Positions 8,295-16,984 are shown, counted from the first letter of the stretch. The stretch: DNA of 64,000 nt from Ruminococcaceae bacterium KH2T8 (GCA_900111435.1 FOIY01000002.1:62001-126000), one strand, 5' to 3'. Notes: a model not told the origin generated them from the letters alone. Translations and numbers: made by a program.

Positions 8295-9056
8295 ATGGAA
8301 CAGTTACAAAGTCACAACGGAATAAGAGCGGTCAATAGGGATCTGCTTAAATACGTTGCGCTGTTCCTGATGGGGACGGGTCACATGATGATGTTTATCG
8401 GGCTCGAATATCTCCCTGCAGTTCCGAATGCGCTCTTTAAGTTCTTTTTGTATGCTCAGATGTTTGCCCCTCCGGTATTTTTCTTCTTTATATCGGAGGG
8501 GTTCATCCATGCAAGATCCGTGAAGAAATATGCTACCAGGCTCGCTCTTCTGGGTATGGTCACACAGGTTCCTTATTATCTGTGTAATTTCGACGGCGAG
8601 CCTTTGCATTATGTTTTTACACGTTGGAGTGTTATCGCGACGCTGCTGGCAGGTCTTCTGATACTCATGGTATGGACATCCGAATGGAAGATGTTCTATA
8701 AGATCACGGCTATTATCGGTATTCTCGCTGCAAATTTCGTAACTCAGTCGGAATGGATGATTTTCGGTCCCGTGTTGATCTTAATGATGTATATGCTCCG
8801 TCAAAGGCCTATGGCGAGGTTCATATCGTTTGCGGTGATAATGCTGATCCACCAGTTCATCGTAAACGGTTTCTATTTTGCACTGGATATCCGATGCTTT
8901 GGTATGTATATCGCAGAGATGGCGGCGATCACCGTGATAACGTTCTTCTATAACGGTAAGAAGGGGCATTTCCCCGTGTTTTCCAAGTGGGTATTCTATG
9001 TCTTCTATCCCGCCCATCTGCTCCTGGCCGTGATAATAAGGATCGTCTTGAGCTGA
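8295..9056 (+). CDS. TraX-family membrane protein
   Basis: About 253 residues with seven or eight hydrophobic segments and the TraX pattern: LLKYVALFLMGTGHM at the start, FFFFISEGFIHARS with YATRLALLG, and a C-terminal FYVFYPAHLLLAVI. TraX was first described as the F-pilin N-acetylase; chromosomal relatives are integral membrane acyltransferase-like proteins of unknown substrate. GGAG (8280-8283) is 11 nt before this ATG and 5 nt before a TTG at 8289, so the start is uncertain by two codons. A GTG at 8283 overlaps the GGAG and is rejected. Confidence 0.82.
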   Translation: MEQLQSHNGIRAVNRDLLKYVALFLMGTGHMMMFIGLEYLPAVPNALFKFFLYAQMFAPPVFFFFISEGFIHARSVKKYATRLALLGMVTQVPYYLCNFDGEPLHYVFTRWSVIATLLAGLLILMVWTSEWKMFYKITAIIGILAANFVTQSEWMIFGPVLILMMYMLRQRPMARFISFAVIMLIHQFIVNGFYFALDIRCFGMYIAEMAAITVITFFYNGKKGHFPVFSKWVFYVFYPAHLLLAVIIRIVLS

Positions 9057-9099
9057 CTTGAATTGCGCTTTATTTGCGGGCAAGCTGCTCGCTATATGG

Positions 9100-9105
9100 T
9101 ATAAT
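9100..9105 (+). promoter_or_regulatory. Extended -10 promoter
   Basis: TGGTATAAT lies 58 nt before the chosen start of the next gene. It falls inside the longer open frame that begins at TTG 9058, which argues for the later start. Confidence 0.6.
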
Positions 9106-9162
9106 ATAGTTGTACTTGTTCGGCTGTTAGTTAAGGGATATATGACCGAAGAGGTGAAGACT

Positions 9163-10020
9163 ATGAAGTACGATCCGAATGATAGGAAGTTCTTCTTTAA
9201 TGAAGAGAAGATACTCAGTAGTGAATCAGCTGTAGCTTGCCGCAAGAATTATGATTCGTGGCAGAAAGATACCATCAACAACTTACCCGGTGTGATCGTC
9301 GATTACCTTAAAGATGAGGACGGCAGATTACAGGGGAGTATGGTATTGGGCAGTTTCGGCACGGTTTGTGTATTTGTCGGGATCATTGCGATAGTAATGT
9401 GTTTTATCGTTAAGAGGTACGACATAGCTGCCTGGATAATATGTGCCATAATCGCATTTTTCGGAGCTGTTTTGTTTGCGCAGCCTGCTACTCGTGCGAA
9501 GGCTTTTGAAGAAGGAGTATTTTCACGGCGCATTCAGGGACTTATCCTGCTCATCGGTGCGATAATCATTGCCGTGTTGCGCCTTATAAGCTCTGATCCG
9601 CTTGCGCTGCGTTTTGTTATATCGATACTCTTTGCATTATCAGTTACCTTATTTCTTTCGATGATCATCAAGTGTATCGGCTATAAGAATGCCGGCAACA
9701 GCGTATATCGTGAAGAAGTTGATGCTAAGGTCATCGGATATATCAGGACTTATGAGCACTACGACGAGATGTCAGTAATATCCAAGATCTCTCCGGTGTT
9801 TGAATATTACTTTGAAGGAAATAAATATCAGTCATATCTTGATATAATGGATACCGGCGATAACGGTAAGCTTGACGTAGGATCATCCTGTAAGATAAAG
9901 ATCTCTCCTGATGATCCCGAGAAAGTTATGGGTGACAGTAAGAATTTCATGGATGGTCCCGTTGTCTTTACCGTACTTTGCTTCGTTGCGGCTGTGATCC
10001 TGCTGGTAATGATGCTCTGA
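9163..10020 (+). CDS. Membrane protein with DUF3592-like extracytoplasmic domain
   Basis: A 285-residue protein. Four hydrophobic segments (TVCVFVGIIAIVMCFI; AAWIICAIIAFFGAVLF; GLILLIGAIIIAVL; FVISILFALSVTLFL) are followed by a soluble beta-rich domain with the pattern VFEYYFEGNKYQS...VGSSCKIKISPDDPEKV. This is typical of DUF3592, where ageing prose calls it a possible ligand-binding module. A final membrane helix ends the protein. The start at ATG 9163 follows GAGGTG by 6 nt; ATG 9142 is possible. Function unknown. Confidence 0.72.
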   Translation: MKYDPNDRKFFFNEEKILSSESAVACRKNYDSWQKDTINNLPGVIVDYLKDEDGRLQGSMVLGSFGTVCVFVGIIAIVMCFIVKRYDIAAWIICAIIAFFGAVLFAQPATRAKAFEEGVFSRRIQGLILLIGAIIIAVLRLISSDPLALRFVISILFALSVTLFLSMIIKCIGYKNAGNSVYREEVDAKVIGYIRTYEHYDEMSVISKISPVFEYYFEGNKYQSYLDIMDTGDNGKLDVGSSCKIKISPDDPEKVMGDSKNFMDGPVVFTVLCFVAAVILLVMML

Positions 10021-10054
10021 TCCGCCATTTGCTATATTTCTGTTGACGTTATTG

Positions 10055-10070
10055 GTTTATAAGTATAAAC
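10055..10070. promoter_or_regulatory. Palindromic operator candidate on the BlaI-type repressor promoter
   Basis: GTTTATA-AG-TATAAAC is a perfect inverted repeat. A TTGACG -35 at 10043-10048 is followed at promoter spacing by TATAAA/TAAACT, which lies inside the right arm. A repressor bound here would block the -10 box, so autoregulation by the BlaI-like protein just downstream is likely. Confidence 0.6.
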
Positions 10071-10113
10071 TAGACTTGTTTATGATCGTAGACCAAATAG
10101 CGGAGGCAGGAAG

Positions 10114-10479
10114 ATGGAAGAGTTATATCTGAGTGACAGTGAATATCGTCTGATGGACATCATATGGGAGCATGCGCCTATCGAGTCGGGGAAGCTCGTA
10201 AAGGTCGCGGAGGAGAAGCTTTCGTGGAAGAAATCTACGACGTATACGATCCTGAGAAAGCTTGTATCTAAGGGAATAGCCCTCAATGAAGATACTATCG
10301 TCAAGGTCGTAGTCAAGCGTGATCAGGTTCAGCGTTTTGAGAGTTCACGAGTAGTAAAAAGGAATTTCCAGGGATCGCTCCCTTCGTTTATCACGGCATT
10401 CTTGGGTGATAAGACGCTCACGAGTTCCGAAGCTGATGAGCTGATCAAACTCATCGACAGCTATAGGGACGATGATTGA
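10114..10479 (+). CDS. BlaI/MecI-family transcriptional repressor
   Basis: A 121-residue winged-helix protein of the BlaI/MecI/CopY family. It shows the conserved opening LSDSEYRLMDIIWEHAPIES, a recognition helix KKSTTYTILRKLVSKG (about residues 44-59), and a C-terminal dimerisation segment FLGDKTLTSSEADELIKLID. BlaI proteins are normally released by a BlaR-type sensor protease, but no such partner lies next to it. Its target may be itself (palindrome at 10055) or the lipoprotein gene downstream. AGGCAGG precedes the ATG. Confidence 0.86.
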   Translation: MEELYLSDSEYRLMDIIWEHAPIESGKLVKVAEEKLSWKKSTTYTILRKLVSKGIALNEDTIVKVVVKRDQVQRFESSRVVKRNFQGSLPSFITAFLGDKTLTSSEADELIKLIDSYRDDD

Positions 10480-10510
10480 ATAGCTTACCATAGATCAATT
10501 CCCGTAGTGG

Positions 10511-10516
10511 TATAAT
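10511..10516 (+). promoter_or_regulatory. Extended -10 promoter
   Basis: TGGTATAAT is an extended -10 about 47 nt before the lipoprotein start codon, between it and the repressor gene. Confidence 0.6.
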
Positions 10517-10562
10517 GTCAAAGTCAAAAGGAATTACTCAAGGAGTATAGGAGGAGAATGTT

Positions 10563-11471
10563 ATGAAAAAGGCAGCAAGTCTGTTGCTTGTAGCTTCACT
10601 TATGGTGTCTCTCGCAGGATGCGGCGAAAAGCCTGAGAAGGAGACATCTGAGGAGACTACTACGGAAACGACGGAAGAAACAACTGAGTCTGAGACAGAA
10701 GAGACTTCCGAGGAGACAACTACCGAGGAAACAACTGAGGCTACGATCGAATCTTCAGAGGAGACAGAGCCTGTAGCCGTAAATCCCGATGCTCCCTCAG
10801 TGAGCTTCGAGGACGATGAAGCAAGATATGCGGCATTCTTTGAGAATGAATATGCCGGACTTGACGACAGCATGTACTGGACAGCTAATAGTATTCCCGT
10901 AAGATACGCATATGCCGATCTTGACGGTAACGGATCGGATGAGCTTCTTTTCGGAGATGATTACGGTGTTTATTGTGTAGTTACAGAGATCGACGGTTCA
11001 TATGATGTTGCCAACGTCAACGGATGGAGGATCCAGTATGGCGCTACTCCCGGAGAGTATATCGGTAATGGCTGCTTCGTATGCGGTATAAGTAACGGTA
11101 ATAACTACGGCGGAGAATTCTCTGTAGATGTCATCTATAAGTATAGTGGCGAGCTCAATGGTATGGGTATCGTTGCAAGACTTTCAGGCTCATGGGACCC
11201 GGATCATCCTCAGGACAATCTCTGCATGTACGAACTCTATGTAGCTACTGATGAGAATGCTCTTGCATCGGCTGATGACGTATTCAGTTTCAACCCTTCC
11301 ATGGAAGGATATGAGTACTCTGTTCTCGATTACGGCGATAACCTCAACTATATCGACGGAGAGCTCGATCCCAATGAGCTTCAGTCCGAGTTCATGCATA
11401 TCCAGCAAGAACATACTTTTAATGATGCACTCGCTACACATGAATGGAGATTGGTATCCGAAAGAGGCTGA
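10563..11471 (+). CDS. Lipoprotein with Glu/Thr-rich linker and FG-GAP-like motif
   Basis: A 302-residue secreted lipoprotein. The signal peptide ends in lipobox LAGC (Cys20). About 50 residues of low-complexity Glu/Thr/Ser linker follow, then a globular domain containing YADLDGNGSDELLFGDD. This Asp-rich loop looks like a calcium-binding FG-GAP or dockerin-like repeat. It is anchored outside the membrane with the linker as a spacer through the wall. AGGAGG lies 6-8 nt before the ATG. Function is unknown. Similar linkers recur in the lipoproteins at 17016 and 38558. Confidence 0.85.
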   Translation: MKKAASLLLVASLMVSLAGCGEKPEKETSEETTTETTEETTESETEETSEETTTEETTEATIESSEETEPVAVNPDAPSVSFEDDEARYAAFFENEYAGLDDSMYWTANSIPVRYAYADLDGNGSDELLFGDDYGVYCVVTEIDGSYDVANVNGWRIQYGATPGEYIGNGCFVCGISNGNNYGGEFSVDVIYKYSGELNGMGIVARLSGSWDPDHPQDNLCMYELYVATDENALASADDVFSFNPSMEGYEYSVLDYGDNLNYIDGELDPNELQSEFMHIQQEHTFNDALATHEWRLVSERG

Positions 11472-11494
11472 TGCCCTTTAACTTAAGATCTGAG

Positions 11495-11530
11495 GCGGTC
11501 TTTCACTTTTGCCGGTGAGAGGCCGCTTTT
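11495..11530 (+). terminator. Intrinsic terminator
   Basis: A 12-bp stem (GCGGTCTTTCAC with GTGAGAGGCCGC, some G-U) is followed by TTTT. Confidence 0.85.
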
Positions 11531-11546
11531 GTATTGCGACAAATGT

Positions 11547-11552
11547 TATAAT
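11547..11552 (+). promoter_or_regulatory. Extended -10 promoter of the methyltransferase
   Basis: TGTTATAAT is an extended -10 located 34 nt before the start codon, just after the preceding terminator. Confidence 0.6.
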
Positions 11553-11585
11553 GACTTAACGTTGAATAGGGGAGTATGAGTTATC

Positions 11586-12341
11586 ATGAATGATGCGACA
11601 TTGAAGTTTGATGGTTATGCTGCCGATTATACTGCGGGAAGACCCGGATACGCGTCAGAGCTGATCGACTGTTTTTATAAGGATCACGGCCTTACGGCAG
11701 ATTCCGTGATCGCAGATATCGGCTCGGGTACCGGAAAGTTTGCAAAGTTCCTTATAGACCGCGGAAATGAGGTCTATTGCGTAGAACCAAACGGTGATAT
11801 GCGTCGAACGGCAGAGGCTGAGCTGGGAGGGTATCCGAATTTCCATTCGGTCAACGGCGGTGCCGAGGATACGTCCCTTCCCGATAAGAGTGTTGGCTTT
11901 ATCACGACGGCTCAGGCTTTTCACTGGTTTGACGTAGAGAAGTTCAGGGCTGAGTGTTCGCGGATCCTAAAGGACAACGGCAAGGTCGCGCTGATCTGGA
12001 ATGTGCGTGATATGAGTGATCCGATAAATATGGATCTCTACGGATTGTTCACTCGCTACTGTCCCGATTTCGTAGGTTTTAGCGGAGGAATAGTTAAGGA
12101 TGATCAGCGGATAAGGGAATTCTTTCATGATAAGTATGAATATGTTTCATTCGATAATCCTTTGACTCTCGGCAGGGAGAAGTTCATCGCCAGATGCCTC
12201 TCGGGTTCGTATTCCATAAAGGAAGGCGATAAGGATTACGAGTCTTATATGGCTGAGATCATCGCGATCTTCGACAGATATTCCGATAAAGGAGCCGTAT
12301 CGATAGCAAACAGTTCAGTAGCATATATATCCATGTTATAA
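11586..12341 (+). CDS. Class I SAM-dependent methyltransferase
   Basis: A 251-residue Rossmann-fold methyltransferase of the Methyltransf_11 type. Motif I is ADIGSGTGKFAKFL near residue 44, the SAM-ribose acidic residue lies in VYCVEPN, and motif IV is ITTAQAFHWFD near 106. It resembles small-molecule methyltransferases, and the AxxFHWF motif is common in the UbiE/YcgJ group. The substrate is unknown. The promoter of the following GNAT gene overlaps its stop codon. Confidence 0.87.
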   Translation: MNDATLKFDGYAADYTAGRPGYASELIDCFYKDHGLTADSVIADIGSGTGKFAKFLIDRGNEVYCVEPNGDMRRTAEAELGGYPNFHSVNGGAEDTSLPDKSVGFITTAQAFHWFDVEKFRAECSRILKDNGKVALIWNVRDMSDPINMDLYGLFTRYCPDFVGFSGGIVKDDQRIREFFHDKYEYVSFDNPLTLGREKFIARCLSGSYSIKEGDKDYESYMAEIIAIFDRYSDKGAVSIANSSVAYISML

Positions 12342-12342
12342 T
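12337..12342 (+). promoter_or_regulatory. Extended -10 promoter overlapping the methyltransferase stop
   Basis: TGTTATAAT spans the TAA of the upstream gene. Its predicted transcript start (about 12348) lies beyond the GTG at 12343, which favours the ATG at 12373 as the start of the next gene. Confidence 0.6.
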
Positions 12343-12372
12343 GTGCAAAATGCGCGAAAGGAACATGCCGCC

Positions 12373-13287
12373 ATGAGTATTACGACGAAACAGTTTCAGT
12401 TGCTTTCAGATATCGATCTGGTATGGGATTTCATGGTCGATATCTATGACCGCGAAAACGGCAGCGGAATGCCTGCTCCTTTCTTTGAGTATGCTATCTC
12501 ATCTTCATGGTCTGATAAATCATATTCTTATCTCAACAGACTTTGGTTCGATGATGATAAAGTGGTTGCTTTCGTGTATTATGAGGCACCCGTAACGGAT
12601 GTCTATTTCAGCGTCAGGAAGGGATATGAGTCCTTAGCTGACGAACTGATCGAATATGCGATATCGAGTATGCCGAACTTCAATGGCGAGCAGCGCCTGA
12701 TGCTGTTTAACGGTCAGGAATTCCTTAAGGAAGCAGCAGCCCGCAGGGGATTCAAGCAGATCTACGAATATGAGTCTTATTTTCTTGACTTCGGTACCGA
12801 GATCGACCATCAGCTCCCCGAAGGTTATCACTTTGTCTATTCGGAGGATATCGACCCGGTGAAGCTCGCAAAGCTCTGTTGGTACGGATTCGGTCACGGT
12901 GATAAGGGCGAGTTCGTCGATTGGGATAAGCCTGATGATTCGGATGACTGGACCCCCGCTAAGGCTTATCAGGGGTGTATAGGTCCTATGCTCGCTCCGT
13001 CACCTCACGCTACTCCGGAGTTCAATATAGTTATTGCTGATGAGAATGACGAATATGTCTGCTTTTCAGGCATGTGGTGGGTAGCGGAGAATGATCTTGC
13101 CTATATGGAGCCTCTTTGTACTGCTCCCGAGCATCGCCGAAAGGGGTTGGCGTCTGCGGCTCTTACCAAGCATTTCAGACGGATGAAGGCACTTGGTGCT
13201 ACCCATATGACAGGCGGCTCGGATCCTTTCTACAAAATGCTCGGATACGGCAAAGGCATACACTGGAGCTACTGGAAGAGATTTTGA
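12373..13287 (+). CDS. GNAT family N-acetyltransferase (two-domain)
   Basis: A 304-residue protein. The C-terminal part is a complete GNAT domain with the acetyl-CoA motif PEHRRKGLASAALTKHFRRM at about residues 254-273, preceded by the strand YMEPLCTA and followed by GGSDPFYKMLGY. The N-terminal 130 residues look like a second, degenerate GNAT unit. AAGGA lies about 10 nt before the ATG. The substrate is unknown. Confidence 0.85.
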   Translation: MSITTKQFQLLSDIDLVWDFMVDIYDRENGSGMPAPFFEYAISSSWSDKSYSYLNRLWFDDDKVVAFVYYEAPVTDVYFSVRKGYESLADELIEYAISSMPNFNGEQRLMLFNGQEFLKEAAARRGFKQIYEYESYFLDFGTEIDHQLPEGYHFVYSEDIDPVKLAKLCWYGFGHGDKGEFVDWDKPDDSDDWTPAKAYQGCIGPMLAPSPHATPEFNIVIADENDEYVCFSGMWWVAENDLAYMEPLCTAPEHRRKGLASAALTKHFRRMKALGATHMTGGSDPFYKMLGYGKGIHWSYWKRF

Positions 13288-13365
13288 TGCAACAGCAAGT
13301 TGCTTGTTCACGGAGAAGTTCAGAGTCATACTGAGATCATAGAAAGATCGAAGGGAGAAAGACTT

Positions 13366-13818
13366 ATGGAAACAAAAGACATACTCAGAAAGATACGTGA
13401 AGACAATAATCTCACTCAGGATCAGATGGCTGAGAAGATAATGGTAACAAGGCAGGCTGTAAGCCGCTGGGAACTCGGTGAGACTCAGCCTAATACGGAT
13501 ACATTAAAGATCCTTTCAAAGGAGTTTAACGTATCGATCAATACGCTACTGGGAAGTCCCGTAAATCTTGTCTGTCAGTGCTGCGGAATGCCGCTTACCG
13601 AAGATAGCATGATAAGCAGGGAACCTGACGGTTCGTTCAACGAGGAATACTGCAAATGGTGCTATACGGACGGAACATATATCTATAAGACAAAGGATGA
13701 TCTTCTCGACTTCCTCATGGAGAATGCTCCTAACCCCGAGAGCATTTCGGATGAAGAGAGGAGGCTCCAGTACGACGGATACCTCTCACAGCTCAAGCAT
13801 TGGTACAATATAAAGTAA
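13366..13818 (+). CDS. Xre-family regulator fused to a zinc ribbon
   Basis: A 150-residue protein. The N-terminal helix-turn-helix (about residues 5-62) has the Cro/CI pattern LTQDQMAEKIMVTRQAVSRW, followed by ELGETQPNTDTLKILSKEF. The C-terminal half is a putative zinc-ribbon domain (CQCCGMPL ... YCKWCYTDG). This architecture is known in Clostridia, where the ribbon also occurs alone. It probably senses metal or redox state. GGGAGA lies 9 nt before ATG 13366; the longer frame upstream lacks a site. Confidence 0.87.
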   Translation: METKDILRKIREDNNLTQDQMAEKIMVTRQAVSRWELGETQPNTDTLKILSKEFNVSINTLLGSPVNLVCQCCGMPLTEDSMISREPDGSFNEEYCKWCYTDGTYIYKTKDDLLDFLMENAPNPESISDEERRLQYDGYLSQLKHWYNIK

Positions 13819-13828
13819 AGAATTTCCG

Positions 13829-13861
13829 GATCCCTCAGACTTTTTGCCTGAGGGATCTTTG
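13829..13861 (+). terminator. Intrinsic terminator
   Basis: A perfect 10-bp stem GATCCCTCAG with CTGAGGGATC is followed by TTT. Confidence 0.82.
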
Positions 13862-14059
13862 CTACACGTAAGATCCGGTCGTTGGTTGCACGGAGTTTGT
13901 GACTTATCTGCAAATGAGTGTGGATGAGGTTTGAAGAGCGATTAACTAACTGTTACCGGGTTACAGATAATTCATGCACAAAGGCGATCTGTTAGTCTAT
14001 AATCTTACTTGTTCTCTGAAGAAGTGATCAAAGAAATGGATTGAGTGGAGGACATAAAC

Positions 14060-14572
14060 ATGTTGGACGCAGTAGAGCATTTAAAGCATAAGGGAAAACC
14101 CGATGATCTTTCTTACAGAAAGGCAACGCCCGAAGAAGAGGCTCGTTGCCGTAAGGCGGAGAAGTCAAAAGGTTATGCGATAACATCAAATCTTATCGGA
14201 GGCGCAGTAGTTACGGCTTTCAGCTTCTATTTCGCATTCAGCTTTATGGAGAGTTTTGAATACGCATGGCTCATTCCCGTAGTGTTCATCGCTCTCTGGA
14301 TCGGTACGACGATCTTCAGGATCGTTGATTTCAAGAAGAGTGAATCTTATGAGATAGCAGAAGGTGAGCTTACTTCCTGGTCAAAGACAAACCAGAGAAG
14401 ATATGCAAATGTCTGGTGTGAGAAGGATGAAGTATACCTTACACGTCTTCGTTTCCTTTCCGTGTTCCGTCCGAAACCCGGACTTCAGCTCTATGTCGTA
14501 AGAGGCTATCGCGGAGAGGGCAAGAAGCCTCATTATTTCGTTATCTCAGCTTATCCCGATCCCTTGATCTGA
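14060..14572 (+). CDS. Two-helix membrane protein of unknown function
   Basis: A 170-residue protein. An N-terminal cytosolic stretch is followed by two membrane helices (IGGAVVTAFSFYFAFSFM and YAWLIPVVFIALWIGTTIF) and a soluble C-terminal domain of about 90 residues with alternating strands. GGAGG lies 8 nt before the ATG at 14060. A TATAAT-like element near 13998 may be its promoter. I do not recognise a family. Confidence 0.65.
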   Translation: MLDAVEHLKHKGKPDDLSYRKATPEEEARCRKAEKSKGYAITSNLIGGAVVTAFSFYFAFSFMESFEYAWLIPVVFIALWIGTTIFRIVDFKKSESYEIAEGELTSWSKTNQRRYANVWCEKDEVYLTRLRFLSVFRPKPGLQLYVVRGYRGEGKKPHYFVISAYPDPLI

Positions 14573-14611
14573 TAAGGAAACTCATCTTATTAAGAATAAT
14601 TGACCTTTAGT

Positions 14612-14641
14612 TTTTACCTGTGCAATAATGTGCAGGTAAAA
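14612..14641. repeat. Perfect inverted repeat upstream of the Ntn hydrolase
   Basis: TTTTACCTG and CAGGTAAAA pair perfectly over 9 bp around a 12-nt loop, ending 18 nt before the next start codon. No T-run follows in either direction, so it could be a leader hairpin or an operator. Confidence 0.5.
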
Positions 14642-14659
14642 GTATTTAAGGGGAAAATT

Positions 14660-16321
14660 ATGTTCAAGAAGATAGTGGCTGTAATAGCCGTAATAGTTTT
14701 TGTTGCAGGTGTAGCTTTTCAGGTAATATCCAAGGTCGGTGATTCGGATAAGAATAATGCGGAGCTGGATGTATTTGATCCGAACAGCTTCTGCGCAGGT
14801 GCCGTCGGAAGAGTGCATGTTATGCCGGATGATCTCGGCGGGATAGATGATGATACTTCATATTGTATTATTTATGACGATGTTGGTGATATGAGGATCA
14901 TCCCTCTTGAAGGTAAGTTCGATATGACAAGATACCTTCTTGAGACGGATGACGACGGTAATGCCATATTGAATCTTACAGTGTCTGAATGCCCGGACGA
15001 AAGACGTCAGAAGGTCATTGATGCGTTTAATGAGCAAAATCAGCTGACCTATGAGTATCTTCTTGAAAATGACGGAGATCCCGAGTCGATCGAACTCTTT
15101 GAGTATTACTGCAGCGATGAGTTCAAGGTGCTGTTTGAAGAATGCGTGCCTCATTATCAGGGCAAGGTTACCGGTGTGGCAGATCACTTTCTCTCAAGTG
15201 TCGGTCTGTGGATGTCGTTGATCGGAGGAGTAATAGCTGCGTATACGCTCCTGTCCTTCAAGTTCTCGGTCAAGTCGATCCTTCTTGGGACCGTAGCTCT
15301 TATACTTGTTGCGGCAGTAGGTACGTTGTTCTTCTTCAGAAAGAGGATAAGTACCTATGCCTCCGTAAAGCAGTATGCGCCGGGCGTCTATCAGATGAGA
15401 TGCAGTGCTGATTATAAGCTCGATGATCTGCTCGCCTCTGATGTCTCCTCGCTTCCTGAGTTTGCAGACTGGGCATCAGATGAACTGTTCTTCGGAATGC
15501 CGATCGATATAGCTCAGGGTTCGTTCGGCTGCAGTTCTTTCTCCGTAATGTCTCCTGAAGGTCATCACCTGATGGGCAGGAACTATGATTTCCCCGAGAC
15601 TGATACCATGATGATCTATTCGACTCCAAAGGACGGATATGCATCTATCGGTCTTGTTGATATCGGTCTCCTGGGGCTTGGAACGGATGAGGGTGAACTT
15701 GATCCTGAGTCCAAGGAGTGCAGGCTGATATCAGTTTTGCTTCCTTATATGACGGTCGACGGCATGAATGAGGCGGGTGTAGGAGTATCCATACTGATGC
15801 TCGAATCAGGTGAGATCCACCAGGATAACGGCAAGCCTGATATCCTGATGAATATTGCGATCAGAGCTATCCTGGACACCTGCGGCAGTACCGATGAAGC
15901 GATAGCGCTTCTTGATTCCTATGACATGCATTCCATGATCGGAAGCGAGTTCCATCTCTTTATCTCTGATAAGAGCGGAAAGTCCGTTACTGTCGAATGG
16001 CTCGATAACGATACGGTGGTGACTGAAGGCCCCGCTGTAACAAATCACGTTCTCGGAGATCCCGTTTATCATCCGATAAATCCTTATGGCGAATCTACCG
16101 AGAGATATAACATCCTTATGGATGATCTTGCCTGCTGCTCCGGCACTACGAGCCCAGAGGATGCCATGACGTTCCTGGCTGATGTCAGCTGTGACAGCGT
16201 GAGTCCGTACCGTAACCAGACCGAATGGTCATGTGTCTATGATCTTGATTCGTTTGAGGTCTATATCTGCTTTGATGTTGACTATGACCATATCTATACG
16301 ATCACGCCTGAGACATTCTGA
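14660..16321 (+). CDS. Membrane-anchored Ntn hydrolase, choloylglycine/C45-like
   Basis: A 553-residue protein. A membrane helix (about 4-24) is followed by an extracytoplasmic segment (about 25-180) and two further helices (about 183-226). The C-terminal part is a linear-amide C-N hydrolase domain. The nucleophile is Cys291 in GSFGCSSFS, followed by GRNYDF (Arg307, Asn308, Asp310), the catalytic layout of bile-salt hydrolase, penicillin acylase and acyl-CoA:6-APA acyltransferase relatives. Those enzymes expose the Cys by self-cleavage; here cleavage after Gly290 would free the catalytic part from the anchor. GGGG lies 5 nt before ATG 14660. Confidence 0.8.
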   Translation: MFKKIVAVIAVIVFVAGVAFQVISKVGDSDKNNAELDVFDPNSFCAGAVGRVHVMPDDLGGIDDDTSYCIIYDDVGDMRIIPLEGKFDMTRYLLETDDDGNAILNLTVSECPDERRQKVIDAFNEQNQLTYEYLLENDGDPESIELFEYYCSDEFKVLFEECVPHYQGKVTGVADHFLSSVGLWMSLIGGVIAAYTLLSFKFSVKSILLGTVALILVAAVGTLFFFRKRISTYASVKQYAPGVYQMRCSADYKLDDLLASDVSSLPEFADWASDELFFGMPIDIAQGSFGCSSFSVMSPEGHHLMGRNYDFPETDTMMIYSTPKDGYASIGLVDIGLLGLGTDEGELDPESKECRLISVLLPYMTVDGMNEAGVGVSILMLESGEIHQDNGKPDILMNIAIRAILDTCGSTDEAIALLDSYDMHSMIGSEFHLFISDKSGKSVTVEWLDNDTVVTEGPAVTNHVLGDPVYHPINPYGESTERYNILMDDLACCSGTTSPEDAMTFLADVSCDSVSPYRNQTEWSCVYDLDSFEVYICFDVDYDHIYTITPETF

Positions 16322-16329
16322 TCAGGTGT

Positions 16330-16358
16330 TTGACAATTGCGAACATAAGTTCTAAAAT
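16330..16358 (+). promoter_or_regulatory. Promoter of the GNAT gene
   Basis: TTGACA (16330-16335) and TAAAAT (16353-16358) are separated by 17 bp, the best -35/-10 pair in this part of the window. Confidence 0.7.
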
Positions 16359-16390
16359 TGATTCGAACACTAATAAGAGAGGTGCGGAGT

Positions 16391-16957
16391 ATGGATAACG
16401 TATATGAGAATTGTCCCGTTTTGGAGAATGACAGATGGCTTCTTCGCCTTATCGAGGAAAAGGATACGGAGGATCTGCTCAAGGTCTATAGTGATAAGAA
16501 TTCGTTGCCTTTCTTTAACAGCGACAACTGCGACGGCGATAACTTTTACTATCCCACTATCAAGAGAATGAAGGAAGCTATGGACTTTTGGTTTTATTCT
16601 TATAGGGAGAAGTGGTTCGTAAGATTTGCGATCGTAGATAAGAATCTCGGCAAAGCAATAGGTACGATCGAGGCTTTCCATCGTCCTTCTAACGGCGATT
16701 TTGATGAAGTCGGCGTGATCCGCCTTGACCTCGCGAGCCGATATGAGAATTCCGCGGATATAAAGTCCATAATGTCTGTGATCCTTCCTTCTGCATATGA
16801 CCTCTTTGATTGTAAGGAGATAATCTCCAAGTGTCCGATCTATGCCGTAGAACGCTCGGAAGCATTTGGGGAGCTCGGTTTCAGAAAGACTGACACACGT
16901 CTTGTCGGTAATGACGGCACTTCTTACGGAGGCTATTGGATAAGACCCGTAAGCTGA
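16391..16957 (+). CDS. GNAT acetyltransferase (RimJ/RimL-like)
   Basis: A 188-residue protein starting with ENDRWLLRLIEEKDTEDLLKV, the usual opening of RimJ/RimL-type GNATs. A central IGTIEAFHRP strand follows and it ends with FGELGFRKTD. The CoA-binding motif A is weak (DLASRYENSADIKSIMS), so activity is uncertain. GCGGAG lies before the ATG at 16391. The substrate is unknown. Confidence 0.75.
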   Translation: MDNVYENCPVLENDRWLLRLIEEKDTEDLLKVYSDKNSLPFFNSDNCDGDNFYYPTIKRMKEAMDFWFYSYREKWFVRFAIVDKNLGKAIGTIEAFHRPSNGDFDEVGVIRLDLASRYENSADIKSIMSVILPSAYDLFDCKEIISKCPIYAVERSEAFGELGFRKTDTRLVGNDGTSYGGYWIRPVS

Positions 16958-16984
16958 TCTGTTGGACGTGCTGTCCTGTTGTTG

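Noticed and set aside
10630-10770. Glu/Thr repeat DNA as a satellite or assembly artefact
   Set aside because: It encodes a normal low-complexity linker after a lipobox, and similar linkers occur in two other lipoproteins here.
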